A stretch of 64,000 nt of DNA from Roseovarius litorisediminis (GTDB lineage: Bacteria; Pseudomonadota; Alphaproteobacteria; Rhodobacterales; Rhodobacteraceae): positions 223,552 to 287,551 of the forward strand of contig NZ_FWFL01000006.1 of assembly GCF_900172295.1 (NCBI RefSeq), read 5' to 3'. The notes under the pieces were generated by a model. The model was not told the DNA's origin and searched no databases. It saw only the letters and a program-made list of their open reading frames with translations. Shown here one piece after another: positions 26,569 to 39,557 of the stretch; the stretch's first letter is position 1; every line of letters begins with the position of its first letter. Position numbers and translations under genes: made by a program.

Positions 26569-26617
26569 TATGACTGCGTCATTCTAGGTTCACAGTCGCA
26601 ACAAAGGGATCACTGCC

Positions 26618-27334
26618 ATGGACGAATTTGAAGGCCTGTCGCCGCTCCGCATGCCAACGCGAAATCGCCCTCTTCTGGGCTTGACGGTACTCGCCGTCGA
26701 AGACAGTCGTTTTTCCTGTGAAGCGCTCAGATTGATGTGCCTGCGCAGCGGTGCACGTATCCGGCGCGCGGATTGTTTGCGCGCTGCACGGCGTCACCTG
26801 CAAGTTTATCGCCCCTCGGTTGCCATCGTCGATCTTGGCCTGCCAGACGGACCGGGCGTTGAACTGATCAAAGAACTTGATCATGCGACGCCTAGGGTTG
26901 AGGTGATTTTGGGTGTCAGTGGCGATGACGATAGCGAAGCCAGGGCAATGGCTGCAGGTGCCGACGATTTTCTGCCAAAGCCGCTTACCAATCTTGCTGC
27001 ATTCCAGCACAAAATTCTTTCGCTTTTACCCGTCGAGAGGCAACCCATCGGGCCCCGGATCGTCAGTCACGAAAGCATCGACCCCGATCCGATCGCCTAT
27101 CTGGACGACATGGCCCACGTCGCGAACCTGTTGGACGGTCAGAATGACGGCGCCATTCTGGATTACGCCAGCCAGTTTTTGTCGGGTGTTGCCCGCTCGG
27201 CCAAAGATGCCCCACTGGCCGATGCCGCAAGTGAACTTGCGCGCTGCCGCAAAGGCAACGGCGCTGTCAAGGCTCACCTGACGGTTGTCACAAACCTGAT
27301 CCACCAACGGCTGAGCAAGCGGCTGGCGATCTGA
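26618..27334 (+). CDS. Response regulator with a helical output domain
   Basis: 238 residues. The receiver domain (about 20-135) has the acidic pair Glu28-Asp29, phospho-acceptor Asp72 (IVDLGLPDG), Ser101 and Lys121 (FLPKPL), so it should be phosphorylated. The C-terminal 90 residues are helical and contain no DNA-binding motif; they resemble a four-helix phosphotransfer-type bundle but without the usual phospho-histidine motif. No partner kinase is adjacent. A CtrA-like site lies upstream, which fits a role in cell-cycle or motility signalling. Confidence 0.8.
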   Translation: MDEFEGLSPLRMPTRNRPLLGLTVLAVEDSRFSCEALRLMCLRSGARIRRADCLRAARRHLQVYRPSVAIVDLGLPDGPGVELIKELDHATPRVEVILGVSGDDDSEARAMAAGADDFLPKPLTNLAAFQHKILSLLPVERQPIGPRIVSHESIDPDPIAYLDDMAHVANLLDGQNDGAILDYASQFLSGVARSAKDAPLADAASELARCRKGNGAVKAHLTVVTNLIHQRLSKRLAI

Positions 27335-27376
27335 GCAATGGTAGCGTGTTCAACCCGGCAGCCGAGGCATTTGGCA

Positions 27377-29227
27377 TCACTCTTGCGGAATGACCCTTAG
27401 CCCCAGTTCCATCAGCTGGTCGCTGGTTGGATCCGAGGGCGCGTTCATCATCAGGTCTTCGGCGCGCTGGTTCATCGGGAACATGATAACCTCGCGGATA
27501 TTGGCCTCGTCTGCCAACAGCATGACGATCCGGTCAATACCTGCGGCACAGCCCCCGTGCGGCGGCGCACCATATTGGAAGGCGTTGACCATTCCGCCGA
27601 AGCGCTTGCGCACCTCACCCTCGTCATAACCCGCCAGTTCGAACGCCTTGATCATGATATCCAGTTTGTGGTTCCGGATGGCCCCGCTGACCAGTTCATA
27701 ACCATTACAGCTAAGGTCATATTGATACCCCAGCACTTCCAGCGGATCGCCATTCAGCGCCTCCAGCCCGCCCTGTGGCATCGAAAACGGGTTATGGCTG
27801 AAGTCAATCTTGCCGGTTTCACCGTCGGCCTCGTACATCGGAAAATCAACGATCCAGGCAAAGGCAAAGCGGTCTTTGTCGGTCAGGTTGAGCTCTTCAC
27901 CGATCACGGTGCGGGCCCGACCGGCAACTGCTTCGAATACTTTAGGCTTGCCGCCCAGGAAAAACGCGGCGTCCCCCTTGCCAAGCCCCAGTTGCAGGCG
28001 GATTGCCTCGGTCCGCTCGGGCCCGATGTTCTTGGCCAGCGGTCCCGCAGCGTCCATGCCACCTTCGACCTCGCCCGCTTTCATCTTGGCTTGCGCGTCC
28101 TTGACAGAAATTCCCAGTTCTTGCGCTACTGAATCTGCCGTTTTCTCACGCCAGAAGATATACCCCATCCCGGGCAGCCCTTCTTTCTGGGCAAAGGCGT
28201 TCATCCGGTCACAGAACTTGCGGCTGCCCCCGGTAGGTGCCGGGATGGCGCGAACTTCTGTGCCCTCCTGCTCCAACAGCTTCGCGAAAATGGCAAAGCC
28301 ACTGCCGCGGAAATGCTCCGACACGTCTTGCATCTTGATCGGGTTGCGCAGGTCGGGCTTATCGGTGCCATACCACAGTGCGGCATCGCGGAAACTGATA
28401 TGCGGCCAATGCTTGTCGACAGCGCGGCCATTGCCGAATTCCTCGAAAATTCCTTCGATAACCGGCTGGATCGTATCAAATACATCCTGCTGTTCAACAA
28501 AGGACATCTCCAGGTCCAACTGATAGAAATCGGTTGGGCTGCGGTCTGCACGCGGGTCTTCATCGCGGAAACACGGTGCTATCTGGAAATATTTGTCAAA
28601 TCCACTGACCATAATCAGCTGCTTGAACTGCTGCGGCGCCTGAGGCAGGGCGTAGAACTTGCCGGGATGCAGACGGCTGGGGACCAGAAAGTCGCGCGCG
28701 CCCTCGGGGCTGGAGGCGGTGATGATCGGTGTCTGGAATTCACGAAAGCCCGAGTCCCACATACGCCGACGCATCGAAGCCACCACATCCGAGCGCAGTT
28801 TCATATTCTCCTGCATCACTTCGCGTCGCAGATCCAGATAACGGTAGCGCAGCCGGGTTTCTTCCGGGTACTCCTGATCGCCAAACACGATCAGCGGCAA
28901 TTCTGCAGCACTGCCCAGCACCTCAATCTCGCGCACAAAAACCTCGATCTCGCCGGTGGACAGCTTGGCATTGATCAAGCTTTCATCGCGCGCCTTGACC
29001 TCGCCGTCGATCCGAATGCACCATTCGCTGCGCACATTTTCGACCTCGGCAAAGGCCGCGCTATCGGGATCACATAACACCTGGGTCACACCATAGTGGT
29101 CGCGCAAATCTATAAACAGGATGCCGCCGTGGTCACGGATGCGGTGCACCCAGCCCGACAGGCGGACAGTATCGCCCACGTTGGATTTGGTCAGCTCGGC
29201 GCAGGTATGGCTGCGAAATGCGTGCAT
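27377..29227 (-). CDS. aspS: Aspartyl-tRNA synthetase
   Basis: 616 residues, slightly longer than the usual 590. It has the OB-fold anticodon-binding domain ([22 protein letters not shown]), motif 2 ([20 protein letters not shown]), the bacterial GAD insertion (about 300-420) and motif 3 ([12 protein letters not shown]). It charges tRNA-Asp; in bacteria lacking AsnRS it may also charge tRNA-Asn, which cannot be judged here. ATG 29227 starts right at the N-terminal fold ([13 protein letters not shown]). Single gene with a 279-bp upstream gap in which I see nothing defined. Confidence 0.97.
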   Translation of the reverse strand: MHAFRSHTCAELTKSNVGDTVRLSGWVHRIRDHGGILFIDLRDHYGVTQVLCDPDSAAFAEVENVRSEWCIRIDGEVKARDESLINAKLSTGEIEVFVREIEVLGSAAELPLIVFGDQEYPEETRLRYRYLDLRREVMQENMKLRSDVVASMRRRMWDSGFREFQTPIITASSPEGARDFLVPSRLHPGKFYALPQAPQQFKQLIMVSGFDKYFQIAPCFRDEDPRADRSPTDFYQLDLEMSFVEQQDVFDTIQPVIEGIFEEFGNGRAVDKHWPHISFRDAALWYGTDKPDLRNPIKMQDVSEHFRGSGFAIFAKLLEQEGTEVRAIPAPTGGSRKFCDRMNAFAQKEGLPGMGYIFWREKTADSVAQELGISVKDAQAKMKAGEVEGGMDAAGPLAKNIGPERTEAIRLQLGLGKGDAAFFLGGKPKVFEAVAGRARTVIGEELNLTDKDRFAFAWIVDFPMYEADGETGKIDFSHNPFSMPQGGLEALNGDPLEVLGYQYDLSCNGYELVSGAIRNHKLDIMIKAFELAGYDEGEVRKRFGGMVNAFQYGAPPHGGCAAGIDRIVMLLADEANIREVIMFPMNQRAEDLMMNAPSDPTSDQLMELGLRVIPQE

Positions 29228-29506
29228 GATTTATTCTCCGGGCCCGGAAGCAGGCCAATGTGTTGGTCCGCGCCGATACACCTTGATGGGCCAGCAAAGT
29301 CAAGGGGCGCGGATAGAGGATAGCCGTTGCATCCCTGTAAAACCGTTTGCAGAACGGGATTTTCGGGTGAAAATGCATCAAGCTGGGCAGATATTCTGGA
29401 TCATGCTGGATGAGCTGCATGATTGCGCGTCGCTGGCACCACAATCGCACCAAATGATAAGCTGTCCGAACGATCCCACTTTCAGGGGGTCATCGTAAGG
29501 TTTCGA

Positions 29507-30637
29507 TCAGGTGAAAGCCAGGGCCAGCTGGCGGGCAAAGCGGGCTTTCCATAGCGCCTCTTCGTATTCACTTTCGGCTGTGCTGTCATAAACGATACCA
29601 CCGCCCACATTCAGCCTTGCCTGCCCTTCGTCCAATAAAAGCGTGCGGATGGCCACGTTGAATTCGCTGCGCCCATCTGGGGCCGCCCAGCCGATTGTAC
29701 CGCAATAGACATCACGCGGTGTATCTTCCAGATCGGCCAAAACCTCCATCGCCCGCAGTTTAGGCGCACCAGTGATAGACCCGCAGGGGAAAAGCGCACG
29801 AAATATATCGGCCAGGCCAGTGCCTGCCTGCATCTGGCCGGTGATCAGCGATGTCATCTGATGCACAGTTTTGTAGGTTTCGATTGCAAAAAGCTCGGGC
29901 ACGCGAACGCTACCGGCCTCACAAATGCGCGAGATATCATTTCGCAACAGATCAACGATCATCAAATTCTCTGCGCGATTCTTTTCATCCGTTTGCAGGA
30001 AAAACCGCCGTCTTGCATCCTCGGTTGGGTCATCACTACGCGGTTGGGTCCCTTTCATCGGACGCGTCTCGATCTTGCCACGCGTGTCGGTACGGAAAAA
30101 CAGCTCGGGAGAGCGCGACAGTATCGCTGGCCCCTCTTCCTGCTCGATCAAAGCGCCATGGCGTACCGGCTGCACTCTCTCCAGCGCCTGATACAGCGCG
30201 GAGGCGCTTCCACGGGCCTGCATCCGAATCGGAAATGTCAGATTGGCCTGATAAAAATCCCCGGCGCAGATGTATTCATGAACCGTCTGAAAGGCTTCTG
30301 AATAGCGCGCTTCGTCCCAGTCGGGTTGCATGTTTTCCAATGCAGCTTCGCCTGGGGTCAGGACATTGGCAATTGTCGGCCAGCTGTAGGCCCCAAATTG
30401 CATTAGCGGCAACTGCCGCCCCTGGGGCATAAGCGGCGCCAGCCTTGGTTCCAGCGCATATCCCATCTCGTAACTGGCAAACCCGGCCAGCCATAGCCCC
30501 TCTGCCCGCGCGGCATCCAGCTTGGCCAAGGCACCCGGAACCTCATCTGGCTGATGCGCGACGATCAGCTGTTTCGCCTGGGCAAATTGGCAGGCAGATC
30601 CGTCGGGGCCATGATCAAAGCGAATTTTCAACTGCAC
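29507..30637 (-). CDS. pabB: Aminodeoxychorismate synthase component I
   Basis: 376 residues of chorismate-binding fold. The sequence TRPMKGTQPR holds Lys195, the catalytic lysine that marks PabB rather than anthranilate synthase, and FPCGSITGAPKLRAMEVL and GGGIVYDSTAESEYEEALWKA are standard. With a glutaminase (PabA, not in the window) it makes 4-amino-4-deoxychorismate for folate. It is shorter than E. coli PabB (453 residues), missing much of the N-terminal part, as in many alphaproteobacteria. The lyase gene pabC is not adjacent. Confidence 0.88.
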   Translation of the reverse strand: MQLKIRFDHGPDGSACQFAQAKQLIVAHQPDEVPGALAKLDAARAEGLWLAGFASYEMGYALEPRLAPLMPQGRQLPLMQFGAYSWPTIANVLTPGEAALENMQPDWDEARYSEAFQTVHEYICAGDFYQANLTFPIRMQARGSASALYQALERVQPVRHGALIEQEEGPAILSRSPELFFRTDTRGKIETRPMKGTQPRSDDPTEDARRRFFLQTDEKNRAENLMIVDLLRNDISRICEAGSVRVPELFAIETYKTVHQMTSLITGQMQAGTGLADIFRALFPCGSITGAPKLRAMEVLADLEDTPRDVYCGTIGWAAPDGRSEFNVAIRTLLLDEGQARLNVGGGIVYDSTAESEYEEALWKARFARQLALAFT

Positions 30638-30816
30638 GCATTCCTAGTCCGGTCCCGGGTTATCTAGCGGCCAGACCTGCAAATAACACCCTTAAAAGCG
30701 TCTTTTTCGGATGGTTTTGCGGTGTTTTTCCAAAACCGCCCGACACATAGTCATCTTGACACATTAAGCAGGGGACAAGACGCTGTAACTGCGATTTTTT
30801 GTTCGGAGCGATTTAT

Positions 30817-31404
30817 ATGAAACATCACTTTTTATTTGGCCTTGTTCTGGCCTTTATGTTGACTGCCCCCGCATTGGCCGGACCGGTTTCCATCGGATTT
30901 GAAGGGCCACCAGAAGGGCCCGCGCCAACAGATATGTCCGAAGATGGCTATACCATTGTCGCGAAGAATATGGCTATTTCATCATCGCTTAAATCGGGTG
31001 ATGGCACCGATGGCTCCAACGAAATCGAAAGCATCATGGGCGCTAACGGTACACTGACCATCACGCGCCCGGGAGTGCCATTCCGCTTTGTCTCGCTTGA
31101 CTGGCAAGCAGAAAATGCAACGGCCACAATCAGGGTCCAGGGATTTCGAAATGGGAAAGAAGTCGCCATAGACACCTACACCGTCACCGGACCTTCGGGT
31201 TACATACATTTCCGGGCCGAGGCGCTCTCAGGCGCGACCCTTGATAAATTGGTCATCCATCCGCAACGCGATCAGCTTGGGGTTGGGGCCCTGGATGCCG
31301 TTGTGCTGGACGAGGCGCCCGGGAATTTGCAAACTTCAGATAATGCCCCCGTGACACGCAAAAGTATGAAAGAATTTCTGAGTGGTTCAAACGCTATGGC
31401 ATAG
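30817..31404 (+). CDS. Secreted hypothetical protein
   Basis: 195 residues from the ATG at 30817 (CGGAGC upstream), with a clear signal peptide (about 1-21, ALA). The mature part is beta-rich (FRFVSLDWQAENATATIRVQGFRNGKE), which looks like a carbohydrate-binding or jelly-roll fold. No cysteines are seen, and no anchoring motif. I do not recognise a family. It stands alone between pabB and carB. Confidence 0.6.
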   Translation: MKHHFLFGLVLAFMLTAPALAGPVSIGFEGPPEGPAPTDMSEDGYTIVAKNMAISSSLKSGDGTDGSNEIESIMGANGTLTITRPGVPFRFVSLDWQAENATATIRVQGFRNGKEVAIDTYTVTGPSGYIHFRAEALSGATLDKLVIHPQRDQLGVGALDAVVLDEAPGNLQTSDNAPVTRKSMKEFLSGSNAMA

Positions 31405-31512
31405 ATTTAACGGTCCGAATTTCCCTTTGCTGCTTCAGGCTCTTTGTCAGATTGTATCAAAGCAAAAAACGGAGTCACAAATACCCGCTCCCACCGCCAT
31501 CAAGTTGTGCTG

Positions 31513-31528
31513 TTAAAATTTTCTTAAC
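31513..31528 (+). promoter_or_regulatory. Full CtrA consensus box upstream of carB
   Basis: TTAA-AATTTTC-TTAAC, an exact match to TTAA-N7-TTAAC. It lies 138 bp upstream of the carB start and 109 bp after the preceding gene, in a 262-bp gap that otherwise shows nothing defined. Such a box can occur by chance in an AT-rich gap. Confidence 0.4.
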
Positions 31529-31666
31529 CTCAAAGCTCCATCCGGCCTCGGTTTCGCATTTTCAAGGCCAATCGCCCCTTGCACACAGGCGTTTGATGGA
31601 TATAACCCGCAACAATTTGCGTGTGCGGGCATCTGCCTGTACCCACCTAGCTGCCCGGGGAAAACC

Positions 31667-34963
<3,297 letters not shown>

Positions 34964-35017
34964 AGACATCAATTGATGGTATAAACGCACTTGCACTTTC
35001 GTCATTAAAACTAAGTG

Positions 35018-35047
35018 TTGTGTTCCGGGTTTCCACTTGGAACACAA
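35018..35047 (+). repeat. 9-bp inverted repeat downstream of carB
   Basis: TTGTGTTCC (35018-35026) and GGAACACAA (35039-35047) with a 12-base loop, 55 bp after the carB stop. No T-run follows, so a Rho-independent terminator is unlikely; it may stabilise the 3' end. Confidence 0.4.
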
Positions 35048-35197
35048 GCTATGACTTCATGCGACAACAGGCTTGCAATTGGTGCATGGATTTTTAAACA
35101 AAAAAGACTTGCGCGGTAAAAGTTTTCGATTATGTGGGGTCGGCAAGCGTATCTTGCGCTTACATGATCCCACAGCCTTTCCAATCAGGAGGCCACT

Positions 35198-35317
35198 ATG
35201 ACCCGTGATGAACTGAACCGCGAACTTCGTGCTCACAGCGCCACGTGGCAGGCTGTGGTGGTTGTCTATGGTCTGATTGTGGGCACGCTGGTTTTCTCGG
35301 CCATGGCAATCGTCTGA
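35198..35317 (+). CDS. 39-residue single-span membrane protein, copy A
   Basis: 39 residues reading MTRDELNRELRAHSATW followed by a hydrophobic helix (about 19-39) and ending SAMAIV. A perfect AGGAGG at 35187-35192 lies 5 bp before the ATG. The N-terminus is charged and likely cytoplasmic, the C-terminus ends in the membrane. A near-copy follows 265 bp downstream; 30 of 39 residues are identical. Its leader can fold: GTGGGGTC (35134-35141) pairs with GATCCCAC (35166-35173) around a GCAAG/CTTGC hairpin. Family unknown to me. Confidence 0.75.
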   Translation: MTRDELNRELRAHSATWQAVVVVYGLIVGTLVFSAMAIV

Positions 35318-35462
35318 TCTGACCACCATCAAATTCAGGTCCGAGACCGTCCTCTTCGTTCACAGATGAAATAGGCCGCGAATGGTTTGGCAGCCATACG
35401 GCTTTGATCATTTCATCTGAAACAGTGACTGGACCTTTCTTTCCGCCCAACAGAGGCCCAAA

Positions 35463-35582
35463 ATGACACGCGATGAATTGAACCGTGAGCTTCGTGCACA
35501 TAGCGCGACTTGGCCAGCAGTGCTAATCGTTTATGCCATCATCGTGGCGACGATGGTATTCTCTGCAATGGCAATCGTCTGA
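35463..35582 (+). CDS. 39-residue single-span membrane protein, copy B
   Basis: Same length and layout as copy A: the first 17 residues and the last seven are identical, while the membrane segment between them varies only among hydrophobic residues apart from one Gln/Pro change. DNA changes are mostly at third codon positions, so both copies are under protein-level selection. GAGG precedes the ATG by about 8 bp. A terminator follows 28 bp after the stop. Upstream, CAGATGAAAT (35363-35372) and ATTTCATCTG (35410-35419) form an inverted repeat between the copies. Confidence 0.75.
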   Translation: MTRDELNRELRAHSATWPAVLIVYAIIVATMVFSAMAIV

Positions 35583-35610
35583 GACCGTAGAATTCTGTAC
35601 ATCCAAAATA

Positions 35611-35647
35611 GAAAAAGCGGCGGATGGAGCCTCATCCGCCGCTTTTA
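35611..35647. terminator. Bidirectional Rho-independent terminator
   Basis: 14-bp perfect stem AAAAGCGGCGGATG (35613-35626) with its complement (35633-35646), loop GAGCCT. A-run on one side and T-run on the other let it work for the small membrane genes on the plus strand and the ABC operon on the minus strand. Confidence 0.9.
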
Positions 35648-35667
35648 GGTGATCAGATTAGCACTGA

Positions 35668-37323
35668 TCAGAGCTTGGCTGTAGCCGCATCGCCTATGTT
35701 GTCAACACCGCGTTCTTCCAGTAGTGTTGTCAACCAGTTCGGGTCCATCTCGGGGACAGAACTGAGCAGCAGATCGGTATACGGGTCGTGCGGCGGCGTG
35801 AACATTTCGTCCTTGGGCCCCTGCTCAACCACTCTACCATGCTGCATCACCACGACCTCATCGGCGATCGAGCGTACCGTCGCCAGATCATGAGTGATAA
35901 ACATATAGGCCAGATCCAACTCGTCCTGCAGCCGGTCAAGCAGTCGCAGGATCCCCTCAGCGACCAGCTGATCCAGCGCGCTTGTAACCTCGTCACAGAC
36001 GATGAACGTAGGTTCCGCTGCCAGTGCCCGCGCAATCCCGATCCGCTGTTTCTGCCCACCTGAAAGCTCGGGCGGATAACGGTTGTAGTATTGCGAAGGC
36101 TCAAGCTCGATCAGATCCAGCAATTCATCCACCCGGTTCTTGAGGGCCGCCCCTCTGAGCCCCGAGTAGAACGCTGCCGGTCTGCCGATAATCTCTGATA
36201 TTCGCACTTTGGGATTAAGGGCAGTATCTGCCATCTGATAAATCATCTGACACTGTCGTAACTGGTCCTTGCTGCGGTTACGGTAATCCGGTGGAAACGG
36301 TGTGCCCTTGAACAAAATCTCGCCCTTGGATGGGGGAAGAAGACCGGTGATACAGCGTGCTGTAGTTGACTTTCCCGATCCGGATTCGCCTACCACAGCA
36401 ACGGTCATCCCCGCATAGATATCAAACGAGACATCATTCAGGATCTTTGGGCCGGCGCTATAAGACGCATCGACATTCTTGACCGAAATCAGCGGAACAC
36501 CATCTTTGGGTCGGTGTTTTTGAGGGCTTTCAAAGCTTCGCACCGCCCAGAGGGATTTTGTGTATTCCTCTTTCGGATTACTCAGCATTTCCTCAGTTGA
36601 TGCTTCTTCAACTTCGGAACCCTTCAACAACACCTTGATCGTATCCGCCATCTGCGCCACCACCGCAAGGTCATGGGTGATGTAGATGGCGGCGGTGTTG
36701 AATTGCTCGACAATGTCACGGATTGCGGCCAGAACCTCAATCTGAGTGGTCACGTCAAGCGCCGTTGTCGGCTCATCAAAGATGATCAGATCTGGTCGAC
36801 ACGACATCGCCATAGCCGTCATCGCCCGTTGTAGCTGCCCCCCTGATACCTGGTGCGGATACCGAAACCCGATTTCCTTGGGATTGGGCAGGCGCAGACG
36901 CTCGTAGAGATCCATCGCATCTTCCTGGGCTTCCATCCGTTTTTGCAAACGGTATTGCAGTGGCCCTTCGGTATGCTGATCAATGATCTTATGCGCCGGG
37001 TTAAACGATGCCGCAGCCGATTGCGCAACATAGGCGATGCGTGACCCGCGCAAGGCACGCCTTTCCGCTTCGGTGGCCGTTGTCAGCTCCATCCCGTCGA
37101 ACTCAATCGAACCTTCCGAGATACGCGTGCCGTCGCGGGCATAACCCATGGCACCCGCACCGATGGTGGATTTGCCCGCACCGGATTCACCGATCAGACC
37201 CATAACCTCACCGCGGTGGAGGGTCAGATCGACACCTTTGATGATGTCGACCCATTGCTCATCAGAATAGCCCTGAATTTTCAGGTTCCTGATCTTCAGA
37301 AGGACTTCTTTTTTCTTAGGCAT
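35668..37323 (-). CDS. Dual-domain ABC transporter ATPase (peptide/opine type)
   Basis: 551 residues with two complete ABC domains fused: Walker A GESGAGKST (about 45-53) with signature VSGGQLQR, and Walker A GESGSGKST (about 325) with signature LSGGQKQRIGIARAL. The domains correspond to DppD and DppF in one chain. It powers the importer formed with the two permeases downstream on the transcript's 5' side. It is the last gene of the four-gene operon, 5 bp after the permease, and is followed by a bidirectional terminator. Confidence 0.92.
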   Translation of the reverse strand: MPKKKEVLLKIRNLKIQGYSDEQWVDIIKGVDLTLHRGEVMGLIGESGAGKSTIGAGAMGYARDGTRISEGSIEFDGMELTTATEAERRALRGSRIAYVAQSAAASFNPAHKIIDQHTEGPLQYRLQKRMEAQEDAMDLYERLRLPNPKEIGFRYPHQVSGGQLQRAMTAMAMSCRPDLIIFDEPTTALDVTTQIEVLAAIRDIVEQFNTAAIYITHDLAVVAQMADTIKVLLKGSEVEEASTEEMLSNPKEEYTKSLWAVRSFESPQKHRPKDGVPLISVKNVDASYSAGPKILNDVSFDIYAGMTVAVVGESGSGKSTTARCITGLLPPSKGEILFKGTPFPPDYRNRSKDQLRQCQMIYQMADTALNPKVRISEIIGRPAAFYSGLRGAALKNRVDELLDLIELEPSQYYNRYPPELSGGQKQRIGIARALAAEPTFIVCDEVTSALDQLVAEGILRLLDRLQDELDLAYMFITHDLATVRSIADEVVVMQHGRVVEQGPKDEMFTPPHDPYTDLLLSSVPEMDPNWLTTLLEERGVDNIGDAATAKL

Positions 37324-37328
37324 TTAGA

Positions 37329-38390
37329 TTACTCCTTCAGGCCGGAGGACCGGTGCAACATCCAGTCAACGACAAAGTTGACCCCAACGGTCAGCAACGC
37401 GATTGCTGCCGCTGGAATCAGCGGCGTAATGTCACCGAATGAAATCAGCGTGGCGTTCTCTCGCACCATCGAGCCCCAATCCGCCGTTGGCGGCTGGATA
37501 CCCAGACCAAGGAACGACAGGCCAGCGACCAACAGGAACACAAAGCAGAACTCCAGGCCAAACTCGGCAATAAGTGGAGCCATCGAATTTGGCAGGATTT
37601 CGCGGCGGATCAGGTAACCCGTGCCTTCTCCACGCAGCTTGGCTGCTTCGATATAGTCCATCACGACGACGTTGCCCGCAACCGCGCGCGTCAGGCGGAA
37701 CACCCTTGGCGCATAGATGATGGCAACGGCGATAATGATCACCGGTGTGGTAGGACCAAAGATCGACAGCATAAGCAGGGCGAAGATCAATGATGGGATC
37801 GACATGATCACATCCGCAAACCGCCCCATGAACTGATCAAACCACCCGCCCTTGGTTGCCGCCAAAAGCCCGGCGCCAGCACCCAGGACAAAGGCAGCGA
37901 TCGTGGCAGTCAGAGCAAGCCCAACCGAGTTGCGGGCCCCAAACACCAACCTGCTGAACATATCACGGCCCAGCTGGTCCGCGCCAAGCAGCATGTTTTC
38001 GTCTGCAGGCGCAAAGGCCGAAGAAATAACCTCCGCCTCTCCAAACGGCGCAATCCAGGGTGCAAAGATACCCGCAATTGCATAGGTGAAAATGACGAAC
38101 ATTCCAAACGCAGCTGTTAAAGGTGCAGTTCGCAGTTCCTTTGCGGTCTCAATTGGGGCCAGCGCGATCAGGAATTCGCGGAAGGCGTAAGATACCATTG
38201 CTGTCAGGCCCAACAGACCTGCGCAGATGGCAACAGCCTTCAGGGCACCAACGCCGCCAACGATCCCCAGAACGAAGGAAACCAACGTCAGAGAGAACGC
38301 CAACAGAAAGACAGACCTTCTGTTGTAGAAGGCAGCAAGGCAGGACACCGCTAACAAAAGGGCGTAGTAGCCGATTACGAAATAGCTCAT
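37329..38390 (-). CDS. DppC-type ABC permease with extra N-terminal membrane helices
   Basis: 353 residues. The C-terminal two thirds are a normal DppC permease with an EAA loop (YIEAAKLRGEGTGYLIRREILPN). The first 85 residues hold about three extra hydrophobic segments (residues 1-75) that standard DppC proteins of about 300 residues lack. Then comes the usual LRTAPLTAAFGMFVIFTYAIAGIFAPWI. It forms the inner-membrane channel with the DppB-type partner, whose gene precedes it by 12 bp. Confidence 0.88.
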   Translation of the reverse strand: MSYFVIGYYALLLAVSCLAAFYNRRSVFLLAFSLTLVSFVLGIVGGVGALKAVAICAGLLGLTAMVSYAFREFLIALAPIETAKELRTAPLTAAFGMFVIFTYAIAGIFAPWIAPFGEAEVISSAFAPADENMLLGADQLGRDMFSRLVFGARNSVGLALTATIAAFVLGAGAGLLAATKGGWFDQFMGRFADVIMSIPSLIFALLMLSIFGPTTPVIIIAVAIIYAPRVFRLTRAVAGNVVVMDYIEAAKLRGEGTGYLIRREILPNSMAPLIAEFGLEFCFVFLLVAGLSFLGLGIQPPTADWGSMVRENATLISFGDITPLIPAAAIALLTVGVNFVVDWMLHRSSGLKE

Positions 38391-38402
38391 TTCTCTACTC
38401 CC

Positions 38403-39386
38403 TTATTTTGGATGCCGCAAACGCGGGTTTGTCAGGATGGCGCCGACATCAGCTGCAAGGTTAAGCAAAATGAATGTCGCCGCGAAGATCAGACAGCAGG
38501 CCTGAACAACAGGGAAGTCTCGTTTCGAAACCGCATCAACCAGCGCCTGGCCGATGCCGGGGTAAACAAAGACCACCTCGACCAGAACCACACCTGTAAT
38601 CAGATAGGCCAGGTTCAGGGCCACAACGTTTATAATCGGGGCCCACGCGTTAGGCAGAGCGTGCTTTACGATCACTTTCCAGGGCGGGGCCCCCTTCAGA
38701 CGAGCCATTTCGATATAAGGCGAGGCCAGAAGGCTGATAATTGACGCCCGCGTCATTCGCATCATATGCGCCACGACCACCAAGACCAGCGTAAGCGCGG
38801 GCAGGAAGGTGCGGTACAACAAGTCTGCCAGGGTCATACCGTCAGAGATTTTAGCGTTCGACGGGAACATCCCCCATTTAATCGAGAAGTAGAGGATCAG
38901 GATATAGGCCAGAAAAAACTCAGGTGACGAAATTGATGTCAGCGTTGCCACGTTTGCAACCCGGTCAAAGATTGAGTTGCGAAGCAGCGCAACAATAACA
39001 CCCAAGATGATTGCTATGGGCACCGCTATCACAGCAGCATATGCTGCCAGGAATAGCGTGTTTACAAACCGCTCTCCGATAATCGCTGAAACCGCTTTTC
39101 CGGTTACTATCGATGATCCGAAATCAAATTGGACCGCACCAGCAAGCCATCCCAGATATCTGACGATCGCAGGCTGATCGAGTCCCATTTCCTTGCGCAT
39201 GGCCGCAAGGTTTTCCTCGGTCGCTCCCTGGCCAAGAACCGCTTGGGCAATGTCACCCGGCAACAGTTCGACCATGAAGAAAATTATGATTGAGATGATA
39301 AAAAGAATCACCAATCCGAGACCGAGCCGCTTTCCAACGAGCCCAAGAATGTCTCCCATTCGTCCCTCCTGTTTTTCCACTGACAT
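38403..39386 (-). CDS. DppB-type ABC permease
   Basis: 327 residues with six membrane segments, the N-terminal FFMVELLPGDIAQAVLGQGATEENLAAMR loop diagnostic of DppB proteins, and an EAA loop (YIEMARLKGAPPWKVIVKHALPN). It pairs with the DppC-type protein to form the transmembrane pore. It is separated from the binding-protein gene by a terminator hairpin, which may lower expression of the membrane parts relative to the binding protein. Confidence 0.9.
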   Translation of the reverse strand: MSVEKQEGRMGDILGLVGKRLGLGLVILFIISIIIFFMVELLPGDIAQAVLGQGATEENLAAMRKEMGLDQPAIVRYLGWLAGAVQFDFGSSIVTGKAVSAIIGERFVNTLFLAAYAAVIAVPIAIILGVIVALLRNSIFDRVANVATLTSISSPEFFLAYILILYFSIKWGMFPSNAKISDGMTLADLLYRTFLPALTLVLVVVAHMMRMTRASIISLLASPYIEMARLKGAPPWKVIVKHALPNAWAPIINVVALNLAYLITGVVLVEVVFVYPGIGQALVDAVSKRDFPVVQACCLIFAATFILLNLAADVGAILTNPRLRHPK

Positions 39387-39510
39387 CCAAATAGCAAGAA
39401 CTCTAGATGGCGCTCAGCTTACTTTTTGGCCATTCCACACCTAAGATCGGAGCATGATCTTGTGGGTTCCGGCAATCTGTTATGAGTATCCCACACAATT
39501 TTCGGATCTC

Positions 39511-39544
39511 AAAAAGTAAAAGCCCGGCGCATCAGCGCCGGGCT
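39511..39544 (-). terminator. Terminator between binding-protein gene and permeases
   Basis: AGCCCGGCGC (39521-39530), loop ATCA, GCGCCGGGCT (39535-39544); on the minus strand the hairpin is followed by TTTTACTTTTT. It sits 14 bp after the binding-protein stop. Partial read-through would feed the permease genes. Confidence 0.82.
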
Positions 39545-39557
39545 CTTTATTTTAGGT

